DNA from: Bacillus oleivorans
GTDB lineage: Bacteria; Bacillota; Bacilli; Bacillales; JC228
Length of the DNA stretch: 64,000 bases
Direction: 5' to 3'
Assembly: GCF_900207585.1 (NCBI RefSeq)
Contig: NZ_OAOP01000004.1
Coordinates: 62,001 to 126,000 of the forward strand
A program made the translations under genes and the position numbers. Below the pieces are notes generated by a model that was given only the letters and a program-made list of their open reading frames with translations, was not told the DNA's origin and did not search any database. This document shows, one piece after another, positions 25,279-35,018 of this stretch (positions within the stretch are counted from its first letter, which is position 1; the number at the start of each line of letters is the position of its first letter).

Positions 25279-25307
25279 AACTGCCTTCTATTTCGGCAGT
25301 TTTTGTT
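25279..25307 (-). terminator. Terminator of the M20/DUF3100 operon
   Basis: AAAACTGCC and GGCAGTTTTTG form a stem with a T-tract, 31 nt after the last gene of the leftward operon. Confidence 0.8.
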
Positions 25308-25337
25308 CATTTATTCTATTACTCTTAGTAGTACGAA

Positions 25338-25826
25338 TTACTTTCCAGCTAGTAATAATCCAATTTCCGCCACTAATGCACTACCAATATACGTTCCACT
25401 AAAAACAAAAACAGCAACGATAGCAACTTTCCAAGAAGTATTTTTTAAATCAACTAAACGATTTGCTACAGAAATTCCGGCAAAAGTAAGAATAGGTGTT
25501 GTGATGGAAAGGAAATCCACCGCTTGGATAGCTTGTACAAAAAAGTCAGAAATCAAGCACATAACAAGGGATGTAATTGAAACCCACCCTAATACTGGAA
25601 ATTCCTTTAGAAATGTAATTGAACATGTTTTTAACTTTTCCGAAATAAAAATTCCAATCATCGAGAAAAACCATAGTACAATCAGTCCCGTAATCGTCAT
25701 CCCGGTTACTGCCATTGATTCAGGATTTTTCAAATGCTTTATAATTTGTGTAAACATGATAAGGGCAAGACTTAATAAAATGATCAAACCGTATTTAATA
25801 TATGAATTACGCAGCGCGTTTTGCAT
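25338..25826 (-). CDS. Small integral membrane protein, partner of DUF3100-like protein
   Basis: This 162-residue protein has five hydrophobic segments (GLIILLSLALIMFTQII, VTGMTITGLIVLWFFSMIG, WVSITSLVMCLISDFF, VAIVAVFVFSGTYIGSALV). GAGGTG just upstream favours ATG 25826 over the GTG at 25835. It overlaps the preceding membrane gene by 20 nt. Together the two may form a split transporter for the substrate or product of the M20 hydrolase. The family is not recognised with confidence. Confidence 0.7.
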   Translation of the reverse strand: MQNALRNSYIKYGLIILLSLALIMFTQIIKHLKNPESMAVTGMTITGLIVLWFFSMIGIFISEKLKTCSITFLKEFPVLGWVSITSLVMCLISDFFVQAIQAVDFLSITTPILTFAGISVANRLVDLKNTSWKVAIVAVFVFSGTYIGSALVAEIGLLLAGK

Positions 25827-26613
25827 TTTTATCACCTCGTACTAAAAGTCTGTAAATCAATTGCTGTAATGGGACCGCAAGAAATACCATTGTAAAGGTA
25901 CCTAAGAAACTAGTAAGTAACTGGCTTGCAGATGCATAAGCTAAAATAGTCTTCTCCATTTCTGGGACTTGTGCAACTAAAGAAGCCGATGATGCACTCA
26001 TCATACTTCCAGACCCCATTCCTGATGCCATTGCCAAGGCCTCAATACTGAAACCCAATTGAAGCATTATCGGTGCAAATATACTGAAAAAAATCGTTCC
26101 AAATAATGTACCGATGATATATAAAGATAAAACGCCTCTTCCTTCATCAGAATTTAAAGTATATTTTTCAGAAATATAAGCGAGTTCCCCTTCACGACCA
26201 ATTCCTAGTGTAGCTCCAATCGCTTCACGTCGTAACCCAAGCAAAAGTGCCACAGGTAGACCTAATAGAACAGTTCCAAGGTTTCCAATTTCCTGAGTTA
26301 TGAATACCCAGCCAATCTGAAGAATTTCACCTATTTTTGGGGCAACATCTGCACCATATCTCGCCATAAGAGGCAGCATTAAGAAAATCAAGTATTTTCC
26401 GGCAAATTCAACATTCTCTTTACTGTAGACTTTTTTCCAAAAGCCTTTGCGGAATAGATTCAGTCCTAAAACCATAGTGATGATAATCGCAAATACGAGC
26501 GGCAATAAGCCAATTGAAAAAGTGCCCAACTTAACACTTTGAAATCCTATCATTTCAGCAGCCGTAATGACTACTAGTGCAAATATAATGAGATAAATGA
26601 AATTTTTCTTCAT
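25807..26613 (-). CDS. DUF3100-like integral membrane protein
   Basis: A 268-residue protein with about eight hydrophobic segments, starting MKKNFIYLIIFALVVITAAE. The glycine/serine-rich stretch ASGMGSGSMMSASSASLVAQ recalls substrate loops of secondary transporters. I believe it belongs to DUF3100, membrane proteins often encoded next to M20 amidohydrolases. ATG 26613 follows AAAGGA and lies just past the hydrolase stop, so the genes are coupled. A role in uptake or export of an amide or peptide handled by the M20 enzyme is inferred from context. Confidence 0.7.
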   Translation of the reverse strand: MKKNFIYLIIFALVVITAAEMIGFQSVKLGTFSIGLLPLVFAIIITMVLGLNLFRKGFWKKVYSKENVEFAGKYLIFLMLPLMARYGADVAPKIGEILQIGWVFITQEIGNLGTVLLGLPVALLLGLRREAIGATLGIGREGELAYISEKYTLNSDEGRGVLSLYIIGTLFGTIFFSIFAPIMLQLGFSIEALAMASGMGSGSMMSASSASLVAQVPEMEKTILAYASASQLLTSFLGTFTMVFLAVPLQQLIYRLLVRGDKNAKRAA

Positions 26614-26614
26614 G

Positions 26615-27889
26615 TTAGTTTCCTTTCTTATCCATAATAATTTCATTAATTAAACTGATATATTCTTCATAACTTCTTCTATACAATTTCGAAGGATCAA
26701 TGTTCCCATTCATTTTTTCGAAAACCTGTGCTAAGAATCTAGGGAAAATCTCATAAATAAATTCAGGGTCGATATCAATAAAGTCATCCCCATGAATCGT
26801 TCCCTTAAAGCCACTGTAACCAATCTGAATACAAGGAATCATGTAAGACAAATCACCAATATCTCCTGCTGCACTAATCGGATCATCATTAAACAGCACG
26901 TCGATTTCATTATTTTCTTCAAATGCTTCCCATACAAATCCGGATAAATAACGGTCTTGTTTAAAAGGTAAATAACCCATCTGTGTTGAAATTTCAACAT
27001 CTCCTTGTAATGCTATAGCGCTTCCCTTTGCAGCATCATCCAGTTTAACTGCAGCTTCCTTCATATATTCAGTGGATAATGTCCGTAAATCTGTCCCTAC
27101 TGTAATAGCGTTTGGTATAACATTGGTTGACATATCTGATTCCATCACAATCGGATTGATTCGTACCTTTTCTGAATCTTTGAGTTGTTGTCGGCTTAAG
27201 CCGACAGCTACATTAAACAAGGTAGACATGTTATAAGCATTTTTTGAGGAAAACGGATCAAACCCTGCATGGGTTGCTTTTCCGATAAATTTATATTTTT
27301 TATACAGGAATCCAGCTAAATCACAGTTGGTATTAATAGTTCGTTTTGCAAATTCTCCGCCTATAGCATGAACACAGATGCCAAAATCAATATCATCAAA
27401 AACACCAAGTTTCATTGCTTCCGGCTTACCGCCATAATGAGTGATCTTTTTTTGTTTTATTAACGCGTCACGATAAGCTAGATCCAAATATTCCTCTGCA
27501 GGGACAAAGACAAAGGATATTTTATAATCAAAATCATTGTATACATTTGACTTTACCAAATAATTGTATAAAGCAAGTGAAATGCCAACCTGTGTATAAT
27601 GACCACAGTTATGTGCAGCACCCGTCTTTTTGTCCGCATACATATGTGATGGGGCATACACCGCATCTAATTCTGCTATAAACGCCACATGTAAATCCTT
27701 ATCTTGATCACCCAACGTTGTCTTAAAACCAGTAGTACTGAATTCCTCTATTTGAACATCCGGATTCATCTGTTCTAAACAATCAATAACCTTCCTTTTT
27801 GTTCTCTCTTCTTTATATCCTAACTCCGGATGAAAATAGATATCTTCAGCCACTTTTTTTATCTCTTCATATTGGTTTTTGAAAATCAC
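26615..27889 (-). CDS. M20-family metallohydrolase (amidohydrolase/aminoacyl peptidase)
   Basis: A 424-residue zinc-dependent hydrolase of the M20 family (carboxypeptidase/AbgB-like). Visible features are AELDAVYAP (metal Asp), AAHNCGHYTQVG (Cys-Gly-His metal site), VPAEEYLDL (the catalytic Glu-Glu pair), the dimerisation-domain motif GKATHAGFDPFSSKNAYN and the C-terminal GTIHGDDF. Substrates are typically N-acyl amino acids, peptides or aminobenzoyl-glutamate. It starts with GTG at 27889, preceded by AAAGGAG. It is first gene of a three-gene operon with two membrane proteins. Confidence 0.85.
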   Translation of the reverse strand: MIFKNQYEEIKKVAEDIYFHPELGYKEERTKRKVIDCLEQMNPDVQIEEFSTTGFKTTLGDQDKDLHVAFIAELDAVYAPSHMYADKKTGAAHNCGHYTQVGISLALYNYLVKSNVYNDFDYKISFVFVPAEEYLDLAYRDALIKQKKITHYGGKPEAMKLGVFDDIDFGICVHAIGGEFAKRTINTNCDLAGFLYKKYKFIGKATHAGFDPFSSKNAYNMSTLFNVAVGLSRQQLKDSEKVRINPIVMESDMSTNVIPNAITVGTDLRTLSTEYMKEAAVKLDDAAKGSAIALQGDVEISTQMGYLPFKQDRYLSGFVWEAFEENNEIDVLFNDDPISAAGDIGDLSYMIPCIQIGYSGFKGTIHGDDFIDIDPEFIYEIFPRFLAQVFEKMNGNIDPSKLYRRSYEEYISLINEIIMDKKGN

Positions 27890-28296
27890 GTTCGATTCTC
27901 CTTTTTCGCAGCATATTATTTTTATATGGTTATCTCATTAATCTTCTTTATTTCTTTAAATTAACGAATTTGTCATCTCGTACATCTCTCTATCTATTAT
28001 TTGTATTTTCTATATTGTTGATAGACAAAATCAGTTATTTTTGATATTCAAAACACCTAAATCCGAACAATTTTAATTTTATTATAGATAATGTTCGATA
28101 TCAACCTTTTTTTCTGATATGTTTATATCCATGGAATATTATGTAAATTTGAAAAAATTTAAGGATTTTATTTGAACCTATTTAACAATCGTTAATTCTT
28201 TTCAAGCATTCACTAGTTGACAAAATCACTTGTAAACATGATGGCGATGTCCATATTCAATTTAGTTTTGTTAATCCGCTTCAAAACAAGTAAAAA
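27890..28296. other. AT-rich gene-free stretch upstream of the M20 operon
   Basis: About 400 bases, strongly AT-rich, between rlmD and the M20 gene. It presumably carries the promoter of the M20 operon. I see no clear operator, riboswitch or repeat. Confidence 0.5.
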
Positions 28297-28335
28297 GGCA
28301 AAGGCAACACCCCAAAGGGTTAGTTGCCTTCTTTT
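28297..28335 (-). terminator. Terminator at the rlmD stop
   Basis: On the minus strand GGCAAC, through the TAA stop, pairs with GTTGCC around CCCTTTGGGG. TTTGCCTTTTTAC follows. Confidence 0.7.
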
Positions 28336-29738
28336 AAAATGAGTTGCGAAATACACTCAACATGAGCCGTTTGCGGAAACATATCAACCGGCTGCATATA
28401 TTCAATTTTATATGTTTTACTTAAAACATCTATGTCCTTCGCCAGCGTGGATGGATTACAGGAAACATACACAAATATTTTCGGTTTGACCTGAAGGATG
28501 GTTTTAAGCAATGCTTGGTCACATCCCGTACGCGGCGGATCGACTACAATCACGTCTGGCTTCCAGCCTTCTTTCACCCACTTTGGTAAAACCTGTTCTG
28601 CTTTCCCAACCTCGTAGGTGATATTTGTTATTCCTTGGAGCTCGGCATTTCTTTTAGCATCTTCAATTCCTTCGGCAATCACGTCCATGCCCCTGACTTC
28701 TGCGGCTTTTCCAGCGAGCCATATTCCGATCGTTCCGACACCGCAGTAAGCATCCACAAGCTTTTCCTTGCCGGTTAAATCCGCTGCTTTTTCCACTTCT
28801 TTATACAGCTTTCTCGTTTGGTAAGGATTAAGCTGGAAAAAAGCACGAGCAGAGAGCTCATAGGTATAAACATCTAATTGTTCCTGAATCGCTTCTTTTC
28901 CTCTGAGATGTCTGGTTTTTTCACCAAAAATAAGCGAGGTCTTTTTCGGATTACTGTTATGCTGAATCGAAGTAACCTCAGGCAGCCGTTTTTGGATTTC
29001 ATCAACAATGGCATCTTCTCTAGGTAATTCTTTGGTTACAGTAACTAATACAACCTGAACTTCCCCCGACTCGACCCCGATTCTCGTAACGATCGTTTTG
29101 ACACTCCCTTTGCGGGAACGCTCATCATAGACCGGAATATTTAAATCGGCAAGAATCTGTTTGACATTGCTTGTTACTTTATTTGTGAGTGGATGCTGGA
29201 CGATACATTCTCCGATATCAATCAGCTTATGGCTATCCATACTGTATAACCCGGCGATAATCTTTCCATCCCTTTTTCCAACCTGAAATTGACTTTTATT
29301 TCGGTAATGCCATGGGTTATCCATTCCAATCGTCGGACGGATATCTAGATTTTCTGTCGGGATCTTCGTGTATCTTTCAAGCGATTGGATGACCAGGTCA
29401 CGTTTATGTCCGAGCTGATCCTCGTAATTTAAATGCTGAAGCTGGCATCCGCCACACAGCTCATAAACCTTACACGGAGGCATCACTCGCGATGGAGATT
29501 TCTTGCGGATTTTACGAATCTCAGCTTCTGCAAATCGTTCATGAATTTTTGTTGCTTTTGCGACAATTTCTTCACCCGGAAGAGCACCAGGAACAAAAAC
29601 AGCTCCTCTTTTGAAATATCCAATTCCCTCTCCATTGATTCCAAGCTTCTTAATTGTTAATGGAAAGGTTTCACCTGCTTGTAAGACTATTTGCGTTTTA
29701 GTTTTTTTGGCTTGCTGCTTTTTTCTTGATTGTTCCAC
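28320..29738 (-). CDS. rlmD: 23S rRNA (uracil-C5)-methyltransferase RlmD/RlmCD
   Basis: SAM-dependent enzyme making 5-methyluridine in 23S rRNA (TrmA/RumA family; the B. subtilis homolog acts at U747 and U1939). It has an N-terminal TRAM domain ([20 protein letters not shown]) and an iron-sulfur Cys cluster ([16 protein letters not shown]). The SAM-binding motif is [15 protein letters not shown], followed by [10 protein letters not shown] and the catalytic Cys in [15 protein letters not shown] 29738 has good spacing from GGAGGAG (29747-29753), while TTG 29744 is very close to it. The start overlaps the end of the glycosylase gene, so the two are coupled. Confidence 0.92.
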   Translation of the reverse strand: MEQSRKKQQAKKTKTQIVLQAGETFPLTIKKLGINGEGIGYFKRGAVFVPGALPGEEIVAKATKIHERFAEAEIRKIRKKSPSRVMPPCKVYELCGGCQLQHLNYEDQLGHKRDLVIQSLERYTKIPTENLDIRPTIGMDNPWHYRNKSQFQVGKRDGKIIAGLYSMDSHKLIDIGECIVQHPLTNKVTSNVKQILADLNIPVYDERSRKGSVKTIVTRIGVESGEVQVVLVTVTKELPREDAIVDEIQKRLPEVTSIQHNSNPKKTSLIFGEKTRHLRGKEAIQEQLDVYTYELSARAFFQLNPYQTRKLYKEVEKAADLTGKEKLVDAYCGVGTIGIWLAGKAAEVRGMDVIAEGIEDAKRNAELQGITNITYEVGKAEQVLPKWVKEGWKPDVIVVDPPRTGCDQALLKTILQVKPKIFVYVSCNPSTLAKDIDVLSKTYKIEYMQPVDMFPQTAHVECISQLILKEGN

Positions 29739-30609
29739 TTTCAATACTCCTCCATAGATAGAGAGAAGCGTATGTCATGTAAGGATTCCATGCTTCTTTC
29801 CATCGGTCCATTTCCTCATATGTAGGTTTTCGGTCCATGTTATACAGTTGCTTTAGGGCATTTTGCAATCCTATATCAGCGACAGGAAAAAGGTTCGGTC
29901 TTCCTAAGCCAAACAACAGGAAATTTTCCGCCGTCCACTTTCCGATGCCTCTTATTTTTATTAATGTGTTGACGATCTCCTCGTCGTTTTTATCCTGCAA
30001 CTTATATAAATCTAATTCACCAGAAGTAATCAGCTTCGAAACCTCAATCACATATTCCGCTTTGCGCGTACTAAACTGAAGTTCCCTTAACTCTTCCACT
30101 TGGATATTTGCGACGGTTTCTGGTGATGGGTAAAATAAAACACCATCGATTTTTTCACCGTAGGTCTCAACAAATCGCTTTGTTAAGGTAAAAGCAAAAT
30201 TCATATTTAACTGCTGATGAATAATGCACTTGATTATACAAGAATACAGCCCGAAATCAAGCACAAGCGGTGTCCCTTTATGATTTTCAAAAATAGGAGC
30301 CAAATCTGTATTCAGAAAGTGCTGATGAACTTCATCCATATTCGTGTTCCATTGAAACAATCGTTCTACTTCCTGTTTAACGGCTTCGGCAGGCACTCCT
30401 TCTTTTTCTGCAAAAGTAAGTAAAAACTCCGGTTGCTCCATGGTGCCAATTGCTTTTACTGAAACTGCAACATTAGCTTGCTGAAGATATACTGGAATTT
30501 TAATTTCCCGGTTATTTAGGTCTACATAGTTTAATGGATCCAGCGCTAATCTTTGTAAGATCCCATCAAAATGGTACGGCCCTAGAATCTTCTCCCTTAT
30601 TTGAACCAT
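29698..30609 (-). CDS. DNA-3-methyladenine glycosylase, AlkA-like (YfjP type)
   Basis: Base-excision repair glycosylase for alkylated bases. The 303-residue protein has an N-terminal AlkA-like domain. The HhH-GPD domain has [19 protein letters not shown], hairpin [19 protein letters not shown] and catalytic Asp in [13 protein letters not shown]. It is upstream of and overlaps rlmD by about 40 nt, the same pairing as yfjP-yfjO in B. subtilis. ATG is at 30609; the upstream sequence gives AAAGGAACGG as RBS. Confidence 0.9.
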   Translation of the reverse strand: MVQIREKILGPYHFDGILQRLALDPLNYVDLNNREIKIPVYLQQANVAVSVKAIGTMEQPEFLLTFAEKEGVPAEAVKQEVERLFQWNTNMDEVHQHFLNTDLAPIFENHKGTPLVLDFGLYSCIIKCIIHQQLNMNFAFTLTKRFVETYGEKIDGVLFYPSPETVANIQVEELRELQFSTRKAEYVIEVSKLITSGELDLYKLQDKNDEEIVNTLIKIRGIGKWTAENFLLFGLGRPNLFPVADIGLQNALKQLYNMDRKPTYEEMDRWKEAWNPYMTYASLYLWRSIESGTIKKKAASQKN

Positions 30610-30985
30610 CTGGTTATCTCCGTTCCTTTAGTTTGTGCCCATTATAGCACAAATGTTCGGTGGAGAGAATGGGCTGGTTAGAGTAATGTTGGTAAGTTCC
30701 ATAAGTTTACTTTCGTGCGAATCTGACGGATTTTCGCGCGTATTTTTTAATTTTCGCGCGCAAATTCAGATTTTCGCGCGATTGCATGGCTGAGGCAGTT
30801 ATCTCAATATTTTTCATAGTAAAAATTGATAAAACTTTATTCAAATTAACAAATCCGTTTAAACTGGTTCCCTATAACCGGCATTTTATAAATCAATACA
30901 AAAAAATCTTCAAAAATCATAAAAAGAACCAGAGCGGATTTCCCTGATTGGCTATCCAATCACCTAAAAATTAGACTCCAACATT
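30610..30985. other. Gene-free stretch with ATTTTCGCGCG repeats
   Basis: 376 bases between pdaA (leftward) and the glycosylase. The only structure I see is a run of ATTTTCGCGCG-like units at 30732-30781. No terminator for pdaA is obvious. Confidence 0.5.
30732..30781. repeat. Short ATTTTCGCGCG repeats
   Basis: ATTTTCGCGCG occurs three times in about 50 bases, with a weaker TTTCGTGCG just before it at about 30712. The CG-rich core stands out in AT-rich sequence. Confidence 0.7.
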
Positions 30986-31765
30986 TTATAATGGACTATT
31001 CATATATAAGTCATCAAGGCTTTTAAAGGTATAGCCCTGTTTCTTTAAATCTCGAAGTACCTTTTGCAAAGCTTCGGCATTGTCCTTTGAAACAGTATGA
31101 AGAAGAATAATCGCGCCAGGATGAACTTGCTTCATTATGGAATCATAAGCATATCGCCAGCCTCTTTGCTGATTCACATTCCAATCTACAAAGGCTAGTG
31201 ACCAAAAAATATGAAAGTACCCTTCTTCTTTTGCAACTTTTAGCGAACGTTCACTGAAGATACCCCGGGGTGGCCTTAAATAGTTCATGTGCTGTTGTCC
31301 CGTTATTTTTGCAACCTCATCTTTTACATACTTTAATTCTCTTCGAATCTGTTCATCGGAAATCTGTGTAAAGTCCGGATGTGAATTAGAGTGATTGCCG
31401 ACAATGTGGCCTTCATTCACCATTCTTTTCAATAGATCAGGTTCAGTTCTGATATAATGCCCGGTTACAAAAAAGGCAGCAGGCACTTTTTCTTCTTTTA
31501 ACACATTCAGTACTTTTTCTGTGTAGCCATTTTCGTAGCCATTATCGAAAGTTAAATATAAAACTTTTCGATCGCCTGGTCCTTTATAAACGGCATCATA
31601 TTTTTCTAAAAGCTCGTTGTATTTGTTACCGGCATCAGGTGGTTCTCCATTTGTAGCTCGTTTAAATCCCCAGCCAATTGACTGATTGGAAACGGCATAG
31701 CCAGTTTGACATAGGATCAACATAAATGCGGTTATGAGAACCCCAATTTTTTTAAAAAGACTCAT
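30986..31765 (-). CDS. pdaA: Polysaccharide deacetylase PdaA (muramic delta-lactam formation)
   Basis: N-acetylmuramic acid deacetylase needed for muramic-delta-lactam in the spore cortex and so for germination. A signal peptide (about 1-28) precedes a CE4 domain. Motif 1 is TFDNGYENGYT and motif 2 is GNHSNSHPDF, whose His residues bind metal. RPPRGIFSERSL and ILLHTVSKDNAEAL follow. GGGGGGA supports ATG 31765, giving 259 residues, close to the B. subtilis protein. A longer frame begins at 31822 but lacks an RBS. It fits the spore-former assignment and the yfj-yfk gene order. Confidence 0.92.
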   Translation of the reverse strand: MSLFKKIGVLITAFMLILCQTGYAVSNQSIGWGFKRATNGEPPDAGNKYNELLEKYDAVYKGPGDRKVLYLTFDNGYENGYTEKVLNVLKEEKVPAAFFVTGHYIRTEPDLLKRMVNEGHIVGNHSNSHPDFTQISDEQIRRELKYVKDEVAKITGQQHMNYLRPPRGIFSERSLKVAKEEGYFHIFWSLAFVDWNVNQQRGWRYAYDSIMKQVHPGAIILLHTVSKDNAEALQKVLRDLKKQGYTFKSLDDLYMNSPL

Positions 31766-31909
31766 GATATAAGTCCCCCCAAAACTTTTTTTGCTTAGTT
31801 TTCGCGAGGGGAAAATCTTCAATGCAATTATAAAGCTGGCAATTATGACCTTATTAGAGCTGTTTTTCCATGTTTTATTTTAGTTTTATTGAAACTGTAT
31901 CAGTTTTAT

Positions 31910-32400
31910 CGGAATTCAGCATCTTTTTTCGGAACTCAGCACTCGTTTTTCGGAACTCTGCACTCGTTTTTCGGAACTCTGCACTCATTTTTCGGAACTC
32001 AGCACTCGTTTTTCGGAACTCAGTACTCGTTTTTCGGAACTCTGCACTCATTTTTCGGAACTCGGCACTCGTTTATCGGAACTCAGCACACGTTTTTCGG
32101 AACTCGGCACTCATTTTTCGGAACTCAGCACTCATTTTTCGGAACTCAGCACACGTTTTTCGGAACTCGGCACTCATTTTTCGGAACTCGGCATCCGTTT
32201 TTTCGGAACTCAGCACACGTTTAACAGAACTCAGTACCGTTTAACAGAACTCAGCACCGTTTAACAGAACTCAGACATGGTTTAACCGAACTCAGCTACA
32301 ATTTAAACGAACTCAACTCCGGTTAACTGAACTCAAAAACTCTTTAAACGAACTCAACTTGAGTTAACTGAACTCAAGCACCCTTTAAACGAACTCAAAT
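31910..32400. repeat. About 23 copies of a 20-22 nt tandem repeat (GGAACTCAGCACTCG type)
   Basis: From about 31910 to 32220 the unit is TTTTTCGGAACTCAGCACTC with C/T and A/G swaps. It then changes to GTTTAACAGAACTCAGCACC (32218-32280) and to CTTTAAACGAACTCAACT forms (to about 32400). All share GAACTCA at a step of roughly two helical turns. The 21-nt period keeps one frame open and gives an apparent 124-codon ORF of repeated FRNSALV, which I regard as spurious. There are no spacers as in CRISPR. It lies between pdaA and the fumarase gene. Confidence 0.9.
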
Positions 32401-32439
32401 CCGGATAACCAATCTTAGCACAGAAATAAACCTATCAAA

Positions 32440-32466
32440 AAACCGACCCCAAAAAGGATCGGTTCT
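32440..32466 (-). terminator. Terminator of the fumarase gene
   Basis: On the minus strand ACCGATCC and GGTCGGT pair around TTTTTGG, followed by TTTTTTG. Confidence 0.8.
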
Positions 32467-32478
32467 CCCGCCATAATA

Positions 32479-34026
32479 TTATTTAAAAACAGGTTCTTTA
32501 AATTGAGCCAATTTTTCAAGCGATGATTTATCCACATCACGGTGTAAGCTGTTGCCGTGGGAGTCCATTGTCACTACAGCAGTGAATCCTTCTACACGAA
32601 GGTGCCACATTGCTTCTGGAATCCCGAATTGCATCAGATCTACGCCTTCAACCGATTTTATACAATCTGCATAGTATTGGGCTGCACCGCCGATTGCATT
32701 TAAATACACTCCGCCATGTTCTTGTAAAGCTGCCAATGTTTTCGGACCCATACCGCCTTTTCCGATCACTGCACGGATGCCGAATTTTTTCATAATGTCG
32801 CCTTGATAAGGTTCTTCACGGATACTCGTTGTTGGTCCTGCGGCTTTAACATGCCAGTTGCCTTCTTCATCCTTTAGCATAACCGGTCCGCAGTGATAAA
32901 TAACTTGGCCATTTAGATCCACAGGTGAATCGTTATCCATTAAATACTTATGGATCGCGTCACGGCCCGTGTACATCATTCCGTTAATTTGAACCACGTC
33001 ACCTACTTTGAGGGAACGGATTTTTTCTTCTGTAATGGGTGCTTCTAATGTAATGACCTGAGGTGCTGCTTCCGTAGCCGCTGCAACTTCTTTTTCGGCT
33101 GTTTCATTAAATTCCACTTTTTCTCCTTCTTGGTATAGCCATTCAGAGATTTCCCCAGTTTCTGGAGAAATTAAAACCCCCAGACGTCTATAAGCCCAGC
33201 AGTTATAGGCTACTGATACAAAAAAGCTCGCAGGAATTCGGTTCATTACCCCAATTTTACAGCCTAAAAGCGTTGTTTCCCCGCCAAAGCCCATTGTTCC
33301 AATTCCAAGCTCATTCGCGTGCTCCATCACATATTCTTCTAATTTACGAAGATCCTCATTAGGGTTAACATCATCGACACTGCGGAATAATTGTTCTTTC
33401 GCTAATTCATATCCTGAGGTGCGGTCTCCGCCAATTCCAACACCGATAAAGCCGGCACTGCAGCCTTGACCTTGTGCCTGATAGACAGAATGCATAATAC
33501 ATTTGCGGATTCCGTCAAGGTCTCTTCCTGCACGGCCAAGACCTTCTAATTCACAAGGAAGACTGTATTGAATATTTTTATTTTCACAGCCGCCGCCTTT
33601 TAAAATTAAACGAACATCTATATAATCCTTTTCCCATTGTTCAAATTTAATAACTGGAGTGCCGTATCCAAGGTTATCCCCGCTGTTTTTGCCGGTTAGG
33701 GAATCAACAGAGTTCGGGCGCAGCTTTCCATTTTCTGTAGCTTGTGCAATCGCTGCATGGATTGCATCTTTGATTCGCAGCTGATTTACTCCGATTGGCG
33801 TTTTAATTTTAAAAGTAGGCAGTCCTGTATCTTGGCAAATTGGTGATACATTTTCGTCCGCCATTTGAATATTATTCGTAATCGTTGCTAAACTCATCGC
33901 CGCACGAGTTCCTGCGTTTTCTAATGATTTTGCTTGGCGAATCGCACGACGAACATCTTTTGGAAGATTGGTAGATGTTTCGACAATCAATTGATAGATA
34001 CTCTCTTGAAGCTTTTCTAAATTCAT
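32479..34026 (-). CDS. Class I fumarate hydratase (iron-sulfur)
   Basis: Interconverts fumarate and malate in the TCA cycle. It is the Fe-S-dependent type, unrelated to FumC. The 515-residue chain fuses the alpha (about 1-290) and beta (about 330-515) parts. Cys residues likely to bind the cluster are in SPICQDTGLP, QGQGCSAGFIG and TLLGCKIG. The beta part has GRDAIHKYL, IYHCGPV and IGKGGMGPKT. Of two ATGs, 34032 is three bases from the RBS GGGGGA and 34026 nine, so I chose 34026. It appears monocistronic. Confidence 0.93.
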   Translation of the reverse strand: MNLEKLQESIYQLIVETSTNLPKDVRRAIRQAKSLENAGTRAAMSLATITNNIQMADENVSPICQDTGLPTFKIKTPIGVNQLRIKDAIHAAIAQATENGKLRPNSVDSLTGKNSGDNLGYGTPVIKFEQWEKDYIDVRLILKGGGCENKNIQYSLPCELEGLGRAGRDLDGIRKCIMHSVYQAQGQGCSAGFIGVGIGGDRTSGYELAKEQLFRSVDDVNPNEDLRKLEEYVMEHANELGIGTMGFGGETTLLGCKIGVMNRIPASFFVSVAYNCWAYRRLGVLISPETGEISEWLYQEGEKVEFNETAEKEVAAATEAAPQVITLEAPITEEKIRSLKVGDVVQINGMMYTGRDAIHKYLMDNDSPVDLNGQVIYHCGPVMLKDEEGNWHVKAAGPTTSIREEPYQGDIMKKFGIRAVIGKGGMGPKTLAALQEHGGVYLNAIGGAAQYYADCIKSVEGVDLMQFGIPEAMWHLRVEGFTAVVTMDSHGNSLHRDVDKSSLEKLAQFKEPVFK

Positions 34027-34198
34027 CTTCATGTTCCCCCTCAGGCAACTAAGCCGTTTAATAACGCTTTCAATTATACCCCTTTTTTATACAATTTTGA
34101 ATAAAACATTTTAATCTTTTAAAGCAATGAGGATAAAAAATAGAATCGAGAGAACAATATAAAATTGGAACGATCTTTTTTGAAAGGGGTTTTAATTA

Positions 34199-34960
34199 GT
34201 GGCTGAACTTGCAAATAGAGTCATAATTGTAACCGGCGGAGCCAGCGGAATCGGGAAGGAAACCGTATTGCAGCTTTCTGAAGAAGGAGCAACGGTTGTA
34301 GTAGCAGACTATAATGAAGATGCGGCCAAAGATGTTGTGAGTCAAATTGAATCCAATGGCGGTAATGCTGCATCCTACAAAGTCGATGTATCAAAAGCCG
34401 AGCAGGTCAAAGGGATGATTGAATGGACTGCTGATAAATTTGGGACGTTAAATGGAATCTTTAATAATGCCGGAATAGGACTGGTTAAACCTTTCTTAGA
34501 AATGGATCCGGAATCCTACCATCGTGTCATTGATGTCGATCAGCATAGCGTCTACTACGGGATGTATTACGGAGCTAAAAAAATGGTGGAGCTAAAGGTA
34601 CCTGGCACAATTGTAAATACTGCCTCTATTTATGGATTTAGAGCGGCCCTTGGAAGCTTTAATTATAATGCGGCAAAAGCCGCTGTCGTGATGATGTCAA
34701 AATCAGGCGCTTTAGAATTAGCTGATTACGGCATACGCGTAGTCGGTGTCGCACCTGGTTTTATCGATACACCGATTTTGGGAGAAAATGAGGAAATGAA
34801 AGAGAGTCTCGCTTCCCTCCATTTGCGCGGTAAACTCATTGATCCGAAAAAGGTAGCGAGTGTTGTGACATTCCTATTTACAGATGCGGCTAGTGCGATA
34901 AATGGTTCAACTGTCCCAATTGATGATGGTTTTCTCGCTTATAAAACAAAAAAAGGATAA
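34199..34960 (+). CDS. Short-chain dehydrogenase/reductase (SDR)
   Basis: NAD(P)-dependent oxidoreductase of 253 residues, classical SDR. The cofactor motif is TGGASGIGKE, with Asp in VVVADYNED favouring NAD. NNAGIG, NTASIYG and the catalytic YNAAKAAV follow, then APGFIDTPI and the C-terminal INGSTVPIDDG. The substrate is unknown. It starts with GTG at 34199, nine bases after AAAGGGG. It stands alone with a strong terminator at 34969-35006. Confidence 0.9.
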   Translation: MAELANRVIIVTGGASGIGKETVLQLSEEGATVVVADYNEDAAKDVVSQIESNGGNAASYKVDVSKAEQVKGMIEWTADKFGTLNGIFNNAGIGLVKPFLEMDPESYHRVIDVDQHSVYYGMYYGAKKMVELKVPGTIVNTASIYGFRAALGSFNYNAAKAAVVMMSKSGALELADYGIRVVGVAPGFIDTPILGENEEMKESLASLHLRGKLIDPKKVASVVTFLFTDAASAINGSTVPIDDGFLAYKTKKG

Positions 34961-34968
34961 ATATAAAC

Positions 34969-35006
34969 GGTGTAAAGCGATGGTTCTCGTTTTACACCGT
35001 TTTTTT
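34969..35006 (+). terminator. Terminator of the SDR gene
   Basis: AAACGGTGTAAA and TTTACACCGTTT form a perfect 12-bp stem followed by a T-run. It may also serve the convergent gene at 35019. Confidence 0.88.
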
Positions 35007-35018
35007 TGGGACGAATCG

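Noticed and set aside
31870-32244. Apparent 124- and 111-codon ORFs with FRNSALV or FFGTQHS repeats
   Set aside because: They arise because a 21-nt repeat keeps frames open; two frames are open at once, no ribosome site is present, and the repeat continues beyond them with changed unit.
31910-32400. CRISPR array
   Set aside because: Units are directly contiguous with no unique spacers, and no cas genes are in the window.
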